The position numbers and the translations under genes were made by a program. A DNA stretch of 60,109 nt, from the NCBI GenBank assembly GCA_026415695.1, contig JAOAGP010000009.1:1-60109 (forward strand), read 5' to 3'. The notes beneath the pieces were generated by a model. The model made no database searches and was not told the origin of the DNA. It saw only the letters and a program-made list of their open reading frames with translations. Shown in pieces: positions 25,412 through 33,455 of this stretch; the stretch's first letter is position 1; the number at the start of each line of letters is the position of its first letter. This DNA comes from Thermodesulfovibrionales bacterium (GTDB taxonomy: Bacteria; Nitrospirota; Thermodesulfovibrionia; Thermodesulfovibrionales; Dissulfurispiraceae).

Positions 25412-26887
25412 TCAAAATGAGTAGAAGTCATCCCGTCTTTGATTGGGGATTGATGAAGGGGATTTTACATTTACATAGTGTATTGCCTCACCTATCTTTT
25501 GCCATCTGTTTTCTCTTTGTATCAACTGCCAAAAGTCCAGCTTTATGGAATGATTACCAACGGTATCAAAACGCAATCTTATGGTATTTTCGTTACTACT
25601 GTGTCTTTTGTTGTCAACCGTCCAAGAATAACTGTATTTTACAAGTCCGCTTTGTAGTGAGCCTGTTTTTGCATATACTGAAAACAAACCCTCTTCATTT
25701 ATTAAGAGTTCGGAAGGACCGTTGATACCAATTGTTAAACGGTCTATAACGGTGATTGTCTGTTTGCCTTCAAGTATCAGTCTCCCCTTTTCATCCATAA
25801 TCTTAACTACGATATTGTGATTGCCAATATCATTACCTATAAATTCCACCTTATCCGAACTACTGCCAAGTGATTTGTTTTCTGTTGTCCAGTAAAACTT
25901 ATACTTGTTAATCTCCTTACAATCGCTGACTGCCTTTAACCAGAGCCTTTCTCCAGTCATAATGGTTTGTTTTTCAGATGTTACTAATACACCGAGAGGT
26001 TTTAGTTTTATAACAGGATGTTGTTCTTTGAGGGTGCTGATAAACTCCGAAAAACAATCAGCACTAATCTTGACCGAATATCTATCCTTTAGACTGATGT
26101 GTCTAAAAACGCACTTATCATCACATTTCAACTCTTTAGTTGGTATGCCATTGATAAATACTGAAACCTTGTTTAAAGAAAGATTAGTCGTTGTAGGTTT
26201 TATGACACCATTGATTACATATGCCTCCTTGTATCTTTCATGCCATGATTTTACCAATCTAAAAAATTCCCTATTGAAAATACAAAGGGCAACAAATTCG
26301 TCTTCCCTTACAGATTGATTGAGTTTAGGTAGATTAGGACTTAATATGTAATCACCGTTTTTTAGGTAACCTTCAAACTCCAAAACCTCTTTAATCCTGT
26401 TGTCCTTGAGAAACTTAAAATAGTTTTTTGAGGTTGTTATTGTCTCATTTAGATTTGAGATATCTTTCAATCTATAAAAGAATACCTCATGATTTACAGA
26501 CTCTTTGTAAAACCGATTGTTTTTCAAGATTGTGTAATATCTATACAGGGCATCAAACCCATCTTTATCTACCAAAAAACCTTGTCCTTCATACCATAAA
26601 AACATAAAATTTGAAGATCTGCCTTCCCATGCCTTTATAGGTTTTAGGTGTGGATATTTAAGTGGGATGTAAAAATAGGTCTGGCAATCCTCTGATGGGA
26701 AATTTATCTTGAAATAAAACTGTATATGCTTATCAACATTTGCATCTAAACATAGATATTTTTCTGATATCTCATCACCAACAAATGAATTACCAAATAA
26801 CACACTGTCTTGGGGTGTGTTGTAACACCATGCAAAAAGTGGATTTAAAATGGATATGAATAAGATTAAAAGAAATCCAATTATCAT
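25412..26887 (-). CDS. Secreted protein of unknown function with PKD-like repeats
   Basis: A 491-residue protein with a signal peptide (about 1-20, hydrophobic, ending near FAWC). The first half (about 30-260) matches nothing I know, with many aromatics and five Cys. The second half appears to contain two immunoglobulin/PKD-type segments: one near 300-385 (TGERLWLKAVSD, YKFYWTTENK, GNHNIVVKIMDEKG) and one near 395-475 (NEEGLFSVYAKTG, YSYSWTVDN, GNHSIKLDFWQL). Cys27-region context hints at a lipid or disulfide anchor but no clean lipobox is seen. It starts 14 bases after the CheW-CheZ gene, so the two may be co-transcribed. Function unknown. Confidence 0.6.
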   Translation of the reverse strand: MIIGFLLILFISILNPLFAWCYNTPQDSVLFGNSFVGDEISEKYLCLDANVDKHIQFYFKINFPSEDCQTYFYIPLKYPHLKPIKAWEGRSSNFMFLWYEGQGFLVDKDGFDALYRYYTILKNNRFYKESVNHEVFFYRLKDISNLNETITTSKNYFKFLKDNRIKEVLEFEGYLKNGDYILSPNLPKLNQSVREDEFVALCIFNREFFRLVKSWHERYKEAYVINGVIKPTTTNLSLNKVSVFINGIPTKELKCDDKCVFRHISLKDRYSVKISADCFSEFISTLKEQHPVIKLKPLGVLVTSEKQTIMTGERLWLKAVSDCKEINKYKFYWTTENKSLGSSSDKVEFIGNDIGNHNIVVKIMDEKGRLILEGKQTITVIDRLTIGINGPSELLINEEGLFSVYAKTGSLQSGLVKYSYSWTVDNKRHSSNENTIRLRFDTVGNHSIKLDFWQLIQRENRWQKIGEAIHYVNVKSPSSIPNQRRDDFYSF

Positions 26888-26901
26888 ATGATAATAACGG
26901 G

Positions 26902-28080
26902 TTAAAACCCTAAATCTTTAAGGATTGAGTCAACACCTTCCTGATCAACTGTTTCCTGTTTTTTTGTATCCTTTTCCTCTTTACTGACCTTGATACCTAC
27001 ATCCTTTAAAATATTGAGCATCTCTGTTTCTAATTCTGTAAGAAAGGTGATTACCTGCTTTAACATCCTTCCAGTAAGGTCTTGGAACTCCTGAGTTATA
27101 AGCAGTTCTGTCATGTCTTTTTCTAATTCCTTGAAAAAATCTTTCTTAAAGACTAATGATTCTTCACCTTCTTCAGAAACCTGTTTTTTATGCTCTCTGA
27201 TTAGATTAAGGTATTTTTCAACGATTTCAAGGGTTCTATTTGCAGCATTTTCGGTGCCTTGTATTACAAGTTGAAGATTGTCAACAGCAGATGGCATTTC
27301 ATCCACTGCATATGTCTTTAAACGAGGTGCATCTATCCCCTTTATGTTTTTAATGGTGTCATGTAGTTTTCTTGTAAGCCTTCCGAGTTCTTTGTAAAGT
27401 CCCTCTTGACCTTTATTTATAATCTTCTCAACACATTCATTTGTCTTCTCAAAATCATGGTTTAATAGGGCATCCATGAAACAAACGATGTCATCAAGCA
27501 CTGCTACCTTTGGGTGTGAGGAGGATAATCCTTTGTTTTTAAGAAACTCCTTCGTATCTATTATCTCTCTTACAAAGATATCGCCTCCAATACCCTCTAC
27601 CTTTTTTACTACCTCAACCTTATCTTCTCCTGTCTCTTTGTATTCAATGATCTCATCCTCAAACAAATGCATGTCCTCCAAAGGGATCATCCTTTTGGGG
27701 TCAAGCATTATAAGAAGCCTGTCGCTCAATTTTGCGACCCCTTCAATGTTTTGCACCCCATCGGCTATGAGATTCTCTGATGGCTCAATATTGTTTTTAT
27801 CAATAGTAATCACACCAGTAATGCCATCTACAAGTATCCCAAAGGTTACCTTCCCGCTTGAAAGAACGATTATCTTTGACGGTTTATCTTCACTATAAAA
27901 GCCCATCAAGGATTTTAGATTTACAACAGTAATTATCTTCCCCCTCATGTTCATGACCCCCTCTATGTAAGATGGGGCTTGCGGGAGTTTTGTTATAGGC
28001 GGGATGTTGATAATCTCCTGCACCTTTGTAATTGGCACAGTATATTCGTTATTGTTTATTATAAATCCAATGTATTGCAT
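26902..28080 (-). CDS. CheW-CheZ fusion protein
   Basis: A 392-residue cytoplasmic chemotaxis-type protein. Residues 1-135 form a CheW domain (FIINNNEYTVPITKVQEII, YIEGVMNMRGKIITVVNL, GILVDGITGVITI). Residues about 185-370 match CheZ (ELGRLTRKLHDTI, EMPSAVDNLQLVIQGTENAANRTLEIVE, TQEFQDLTGRMLKQV). In E. coli CheZ the catalytic pair is D143 and Q147 in DLTGQ; here the pair is D334 and R338 (DLTGR), so the water-positioning Gln is replaced by Arg. The C-terminal tail VDSILKDLGF resembles CheY-binding CheZ tails. Such a protein could tether CheY-P binding to a receptor array. ATG follows AGGAGATG. Confidence 0.8.
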   Translation of the reverse strand: MQYIGFIINNNEYTVPITKVQEIINIPPITKLPQAPSYIEGVMNMRGKIITVVNLKSLMGFYSEDKPSKIIVLSSGKVTFGILVDGITGVITIDKNNIEPSENLIADGVQNIEGVAKLSDRLLIMLDPKRMIPLEDMHLFEDEIIEYKETGEDKVEVVKKVEGIGGDIFVREIIDTKEFLKNKGLSSSHPKVAVLDDIVCFMDALLNHDFEKTNECVEKIINKGQEGLYKELGRLTRKLHDTIKNIKGIDAPRLKTYAVDEMPSAVDNLQLVIQGTENAANRTLEIVEKYLNLIREHKKQVSEEGEESLVFKKDFFKELEKDMTELLITQEFQDLTGRMLKQVITFLTELETEMLNILKDVGIKVSKEEKDTKKQETVDQEGVDSILKDLGF

Positions 28081-28318
28081 AGTCTCATCTCCTCATAGTT
28101 CATATGTAGATTTTAAAATTTATATTATATAAGGTGTCAAGCAAGGATAAAACTGACATTTTAAACAGATTTGTCTCAATCAAGATTTAAAGCCCCTAAA
28201 CTCAACGGCTGATAAAAAAAATTTATAAATGGGGGAAATTCTATAGAAAATAACTATTTGCTTAATGTATCAATGATATACAAAAATAAACACAATCTAA
28301 TAATACCTTGGAGGGTGT

Positions 28319-28906
28319 ATGGTTATTGATGCAAGAGGCTTTGCGTGTCCTAAACCTGTGCTGATGCTTGAGGATGAGTTAAACAAGATATCAGAAGGAA
28401 GCATTGAGATACTCGTTGATAATGAGGCATCTGTTAATAATATAAAAAGATTCTGTGCAAAAAGGGGCATGTTCGCTGAAGACAGCAAGATTGAAAACTA
28501 CTGGAAGGTCAAGGTGGTGAAGGGGTTTAACTGTCAATTACCTCAAGACAATGTCACAGATAAGACAAAAAAGGAACTCTTCATAATAATCGCAACTGAC
28601 ACTATGGGGAAGGACGAGACATTAGGAAGGATACTTATGAAGGCTTATTTAGAAACAATGATGGTATATAACGAATTACCAGATAGTATGTTTTTTATGA
28701 ACACAGGTGTTAAATTGACCACCACAGACGATGAGATTGTAACAATCATCAAACAGATATCTGAAAAAGGGGTTGAGATATTTACCTGTGGCACATGTCT
28801 TAAATACTTCAACCTTGAAGCAAACCTTAAGGTGGGATTGAGAGGCACAACAAATCATGTCGTTGAAGGGATAAAAGATTACAAAAAGACTGTTTGGATA
28901 GGGTAG
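28319..28906 (+). CDS. yedF: Selenium metabolism protein YedF family
   Basis: A 195-residue protein with an N-terminal TusA/SirA-like domain (DARGFACPKPVLML, Cys10) joined to a DsrE-like domain (about 75-195) carrying FTCGTCLKYFNL. This fused form is the selenium-associated YedF family, which usually occurs in genomes with selenocysteine or other selenium use. The exact reaction is unproven; a persulfide/perselenide carrier is plausible. ATG follows GGAGGG. It stands alone between a divergent chemotaxis gene and tRNA-Val, and supports a selenocysteine reading of the hydrogenase TGA. Confidence 0.88.
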   Translation: MVIDARGFACPKPVLMLEDELNKISEGSIEILVDNEASVNNIKRFCAKRGMFAEDSKIENYWKVKVVKGFNCQLPQDNVTDKTKKELFIIIATDTMGKDETLGRILMKAYLETMMVYNELPDSMFFMNTGVKLTTTDDEIVTIIKQISEKGVEIFTCGTCLKYFNLEANLKVGLRGTTNHVVEGIKDYKKTVWIG

Positions 28907-29007
28907 TCTTAAAACTTATAATCCCTTTTGATTTGTAAAGTATACCCTCTTTAATTTTGAATAATGTTGAATATTTCATCCGCATTTCTTTATAATTCAG
29001 TGTAATT

Positions 29008-29082
29008 GGGCGATTAGCTCAGTGGGAGAGCGCTCCCTTCACACGGGAGAGGTCGTAGGTTCAATCCCTACATCGCCTACCA
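29008..29082 (+). tRNA. tRNA-Val (anticodon CAC)
   Basis: A complete cloverleaf of 75 bases including an encoded CCA. Acceptor stem GGGCGAT/ATCGCCT (first pair G-T), anticodon stem CTCCC/GGGAG with loop TTCACAC giving anticodon CAC for GUG, and T arm GTAGG/CCTAC with TTCAATC. The D arm contains TAGCTCAGTGGGAGAGC. Confidence 0.95.
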
Positions 29083-29316
29083 TATAAATCAATAACTTAC
29101 CAGTCATACCAAATACCCTTAAAATCCAAATTGTGCTAATTGAATCAACATTCAATAAAGAAAAACTACATCAATTGTTTTACACTTACAAAACCAATAA
29201 AAATTTAAGAATAAATAAACAGTTTTATTTGCTTTAACTAATATGATAAAATGCTTACAAAAATAAATATTTAATGTGTCATATTAAACAATGATTACCA
29301 AGTCAAGGAGGTCTAT

Positions 29317-30759
29317 ATGTCTGATACATCTAAAAAGAGGCTATCAACGGGGATAAAAGGCTTGGATGAGATACTAATGGGAGGTTTTATTCCTCAAAGG
29401 GCGTATTTAGTGAGAGGAGGTCCGGGAACCGGAAAAACCACGCTTGGTTTGCATTTCCTGAAGGCAGGGGTCGCAAACAATGAAAGGGTGCTTTTTATCA
29501 GTTTAGAGGAAAATGAGCAGTCAATTAGGGCAAATGCGTCAAAGATTGGGATAGACATATCAGGTATTGAGTTTCTTGACATTAGTCCTACACCTGATTA
29601 TTTTACAAAGGTCCAATCTTACGACATATTTTCACCTGCCGAGGTGGAGCGTGAACCAATCACCAATGAAATAATCAAGACTATTGAGCGTATAAAACCT
29701 ACAAGGGTATTGATTGACCCGATAACACAATTTCGTTATCTTTCAAGTGATGTGTTTCACTTCAGAAAGCAAATCCTATCATTTCTCAATTTTCTAAAAA
29801 GTAATGGCTGCACGGTTGTTTTTACCTCTGAAAACTTTACAAACCTATCGGATAGTGATTTGCAATTTATTGCTGACGGCATAATTGAATTAGAATTTGG
29901 AGAATATGGTAGGAATATGATGATTACGAAGTTTAGGGGTTCAGAGTTTTTAGGTAAGAGCCATTCTATGAAGATAATTAGGCAACATGGTATCACGGTA
30001 TTTCCAAGATTAGTGCCAGAGGATTACAGTGTAGAATTTAAACATGATAAGGTTATATCTGGGGTCAAGGAGCTTGATAATATCCTTCATGGTGGTATTG
30101 AAAGGGGGACGGTTACCTTTATTTCAGGACCATCAGGAGTTGGTAAGACCACAGTTGGTTGTCATTTTATCAGAGAAGGTGCAAAGGCAGGGTTGAGGTC
30201 TGTCTTTTATTCCTTTGATGAGGAGATTGAGATAACAAAAAGGAGATGTGAGTCTATAGGAATATGGTCTAAAGATGTAATCAATCAAGACACACTACTT
30301 ATTGAAAAGATTGAACCTTTGAAATACACTGGCGATGAATTTGCCCAAAAGGTTAGACACGAGGTAGAAAACAAAGGCGCAAAGATTGTCATGATTGATA
30401 GCATTGCAGGGTATCGTCTAAGCATTGAGGGTAAGGACATTTCAAGTCATCTTCATGCACTTGTAAAGTATCTACAACGGATGGGTGTGGTTGTATTGTT
30501 GTCAGTAGAGACGCACAATCTTACAGGTGAGTTTAGGCTTACAGATTATGAGATTAGTTATCTTGCTGATAACATTATTTTTCTGAGATACATTGAGGTT
30601 GATGGCATGATGTCAAAGGCTATAGGGGTTTTGAAAAAGAGATTGTCAGATTTTGAAAAGGGACTTTATGAATTTCAGATCACTAACAAAGGCATAAGGA
30701 TAGGAAAACCCTTATCAAACCTAAAAGGCATCCTCACAGGGACACCATTATCACCCTAA
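29317..30759 (+). CDS. KaiC-like double-RecA ATPase
   Basis: A 480-residue protein with two KaiC domains. Walker A motifs are GGPGTGKT (34-41) and GPSGVGKT (271-278), and each domain has an EE pair after its second strand (SLEENE, SFDEEIE), as in KaiC. The KaiC phosphorylation pair Ser431-Thr432 falls at S414-Y415 (EISYLADN), so the Thr is Tyr here. No KaiA or KaiB is nearby. The next two genes are a degenerate receiver and a hybrid histidine kinase, so this is probably a non-circadian signalling ATPase. ATG follows AAGGAGG. Confidence 0.9.
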   Translation: MSDTSKKRLSTGIKGLDEILMGGFIPQRAYLVRGGPGTGKTTLGLHFLKAGVANNERVLFISLEENEQSIRANASKIGIDISGIEFLDISPTPDYFTKVQSYDIFSPAEVEREPITNEIIKTIERIKPTRVLIDPITQFRYLSSDVFHFRKQILSFLNFLKSNGCTVVFTSENFTNLSDSDLQFIADGIIELEFGEYGRNMMITKFRGSEFLGKSHSMKIIRQHGITVFPRLVPEDYSVEFKHDKVISGVKELDNILHGGIERGTVTFISGPSGVGKTTVGCHFIREGAKAGLRSVFYSFDEEIEITKRRCESIGIWSKDVINQDTLLIEKIEPLKYTGDEFAQKVRHEVENKGAKIVMIDSIAGYRLSIEGKDISSHLHALVKYLQRMGVVVLLSVETHNLTGEFRLTDYEISYLADNIIFLRYIEVDGMMSKAIGVLKKRLSDFEKGLYEFQITNKGIRIGKPLSNLKGILTGTPLSP

Positions 30760-30776
30760 ACGATTAAAGGTATGTT

Positions 30777-31151
30777 ATGGATGTTGAGAAAAGGTTACTA
30801 ATTATAGGTAGTAATCCCAACAATCAAGATATGCTTGATGCATTTATCAAAAAGATTGGATACAATACATTTAGGGTTGATAGTTTAGAAGCATTAATGG
30901 ATATCTTGATTGAGAAACAAGGAATAAAATTAGCATTATTTGATATTACTGGGTTTGATAGCAGGGTCTGGCAATGCTGTAGAGATATCAATAGATTAGG
31001 CATTCCTCTTTTTTTAATTACATCAAGGTTAAATGATGTCATAAAAAAGAGGTGTTTAAACTTTGGTATCAACACAATATTTCAAAAACCCCTGATAATG
31101 CGTGAATTAGCAAATACAATCCATGTTTTTATGAGATCTCAAAATGATTAA
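30777..31151 (+). CDS. Degenerate receiver-domain protein
   Basis: A 124-residue CheY-like fold. The phospho-acceptor position is kept (LALFDITGFD) and the C-terminal Lys (IFQKPLIMRELA), but the N-terminal acidic pair is replaced by SNPNNQ, so Mg-dependent phosphorylation is doubtful. It is 17 bases after the KaiC-like gene and overlaps the hybrid kinase by eight bases. Likely an adaptor or pseudo-receiver in that module. Confidence 0.75.
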   Translation: MDVEKRLLIIGSNPNNQDMLDAFIKKIGYNTFRVDSLEALMDILIEKQGIKLALFDITGFDSRVWQCCRDINRLGIPLFLITSRLNDVIKKRCLNFGINTIFQKPLIMRELANTIHVFMRSQND

Positions 31152-33444
31152 TCATAAAGAAACAATACTGCTTCTGATGAAAGAAGGTCGTAATCGTCAA
31201 CTCCTTGAAGAGTATCTCATGGATAATTATGATGTGAAGGTTTTTGATTATGAAGAGTTTGCAAAAACCGATTTTGATTTAGGTATTGTTGATGGACCCA
31301 CTCTTAAGGACCTTCAAGAAAAAATCAGCATCTCAAAGAGAAAAGAAGGTGATGTCTTTTTACCATTTGTGTTTTTAACCTCAAGAGAAGAAATAGGCAT
31401 GATTACAGCTGGATTATGGCAAGTGATAGATGAGTTAATCACCACCCCTATTCAAAAGGCAGAACTCCGTGTAAGGATTGAGGTATTACTACGGGCAAGA
31501 AGGCTTTCAAAGGAATTAAAACACCTCAAAGATAGACAAATAGAGCATATAAGCGGACTTCTATCGGAGACTGATGAACTTCGTAGAAAGATTTTTGATA
31601 ATACACCTGTTGCTACCTATTATTTAGACAAGGACATGAAGGTTTTGTTGTGGAATAAGGCTGCAGAAGACCTATTTGGTTGGACTGCAGATGAGATATT
31701 AGGGAAACCATACCCTGTAGTACCAGATGATAAGAAGGAAGAGTTTATCAATATTCGTAATCGTATTTTAGATGGTGAGACTATTAAAGGATTAGAGGTA
31801 GTAAGGCAAACAAAGGATGGAAGACTGATTGATTGCGTCTTATCTGCTACTGCTGTATATAACGACAAAGGGGAGATACAAGGTGCGATTGTGAGTATGG
31901 AAGACATCACAGAGCGTAATCTTATGATAAAAAAGATTTTAGAGAGTGAAGAGATATTTCGCAGTCTTTTCCAAAACAACCATGCTGTGATGCTCGTAAT
32001 AGACCCTTCTGATGGCAGCATTATAGATGCAAATCCAGCGGCGTGTAGATACTACGGTTGGTCAAGGGAACAACTCCTAACGATGAATATCGCAAATATA
32101 AACATATTATCTCCAGAGGAAATAAAACAAGAAATGCAAAAGGCAAAAACATTCAAAAAGAATTATTTTGAGTTCAAACACAGGCTTTCAAATGGCGATG
32201 TAAGAGATGTGGAGGTATATAGCGGACCAATAAGAATAAAAGAAAGGAATTTACTTTATTCAATCATTTTTGACATCACTGAACGAAAGAAACTACAAAA
32301 ACAACTCATCCAGGCTCAGAAGTTAGAATCCATTGGAAGACTTGCTGGCGGTGTTGCACATGATTATAACAACATGCTTAGTGTAATAATTGGATATGCA
32401 GAATTGGCTCTTCAGAAGATTAGACCAGATGACCCGCTTAAATCAGATTTACAACATATTCTTAATGCTGCAGAAAAATCTAAAGACATCACAAAGCAGC
32501 TACTTGCCTTTGCCAGAAAAGAGATGTCAAATCCTGTTATCGTTGATCTAAACAAGGAGATAGAAAACTCTTTAAAATTCTTTAAGAAGCTCATCGGTGA
32601 AAACATAAACCTTGTGTGGTTACCATCCAAAGAAAGTCTCATTACAAAGATTGACCCTGTTCAATTGGATCAGATATTGGCTAATCTATGTGTAAATGCA
32701 AGGGATGCAATATCTGTAGTGGGTAACATCACTATACAGACGGGTAAAGCAGAACTTGATAATCTTCTTATTAGCGAGGATACTGCCCCTTTGTCTGGAA
32801 GATATGTTTGGGTATCAATAAAGGATGATGGTTGTGGTATGGACAAAAACACACTTGAGAAGATATTTGAACCGTTTTTTACTACAAAGGAATTGGGCAA
32901 GGGCACTGGATTAGGACTTTCTACCGTGTATGGAATTGTAAAACAAAACAATGGCTTTATTGATGTAAAAAGTAAAGTTGGTCAGGGCACTACCTTTACT
33001 GTATATCTGCCAGAACATAAAGAAGAGACCGTTGTAGCAGCAAGGAAGACAACCTCTGACATAATCCCTAAAGGAAACGGTGAGACTGTATTGATTGTAG
33101 AGGATGAGGCTTCAATACTAAATCTCCTTGAGACAATGTTGACAGAGATTAATTATAAGGTCTTAAAGGCAACAAAGCCTTCAGAGGCTATAACTCTATC
33201 TGTTAAACATGAAAAAGACATAAGGCTTTTGATTACAGATGTAGTAATGCCCGAGATGAGTGGTAGGGAATTGATGGAGTGTATTAAGGTCAGATGCCCA
33301 ATTATCAAATGTCTTCTAATGACTGGCTATACCGATGATATGATGATAGACATGGGCATTAAGGATAAGAGCCTTCATATACTTAGCAAGCCTTTTACAA
33401 TGAAAGATTTGGCAAATAAGATAAGGAATGTTTTGGGTAATTGA
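31144..33444 (+). CDS. Hybrid histidine kinase, pseudo-REC-PAS-PAS-HisKA-HATPase-REC
   Basis: A 766-residue soluble kinase. The N-terminal 118 residues look like another degenerate receiver (ILLLMKEGRNRQLLEEYL, late TTPIQKAELRVRI). Two PAS domains (about 140-265 and 270-385) precede HisKA with H406 in GGVAHDYNNMLSVI, an HATPase with NLCVNARDAI, DDGCGM and GTGLGLS, and a C-terminal receiver (about 640-766) with VEDE, D in LLITDVVMPEMSG and LSKPF. GGVAHDYNN is typical of hybrid kinases. It is translationally coupled to the receiver gene and forms the output of the KaiC-like operon. Confidence 0.9.
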   Translation: MINHKETILLLMKEGRNRQLLEEYLMDNYDVKVFDYEEFAKTDFDLGIVDGPTLKDLQEKISISKRKEGDVFLPFVFLTSREEIGMITAGLWQVIDELITTPIQKAELRVRIEVLLRARRLSKELKHLKDRQIEHISGLLSETDELRRKIFDNTPVATYYLDKDMKVLLWNKAAEDLFGWTADEILGKPYPVVPDDKKEEFINIRNRILDGETIKGLEVVRQTKDGRLIDCVLSATAVYNDKGEIQGAIVSMEDITERNLMIKKILESEEIFRSLFQNNHAVMLVIDPSDGSIIDANPAACRYYGWSREQLLTMNIANINILSPEEIKQEMQKAKTFKKNYFEFKHRLSNGDVRDVEVYSGPIRIKERNLLYSIIFDITERKKLQKQLIQAQKLESIGRLAGGVAHDYNNMLSVIIGYAELALQKIRPDDPLKSDLQHILNAAEKSKDITKQLLAFARKEMSNPVIVDLNKEIENSLKFFKKLIGENINLVWLPSKESLITKIDPVQLDQILANLCVNARDAISVVGNITIQTGKAELDNLLISEDTAPLSGRYVWVSIKDDGCGMDKNTLEKIFEPFFTTKELGKGTGLGLSTVYGIVKQNNGFIDVKSKVGQGTTFTVYLPEHKEETVVAARKTTSDIIPKGNGETVLIVEDEASILNLLETMLTEINYKVLKATKPSEAITLSVKHEKDIRLLITDVVMPEMSGRELMECIKVRCPIIKCLLMTGYTDDMMIDMGIKDKSLHILSKPFTMKDLANKIRNVLGN

Positions 33445-33455
33445 TGTAGTATCCG

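Noticed and set aside
29317-30759. Genuine circadian KaiC
   Set aside because: No kaiA or kaiB nearby, the Ser-Thr phosphorylation pair is Ser-Tyr, and the operon partners are receiver and kinase genes.
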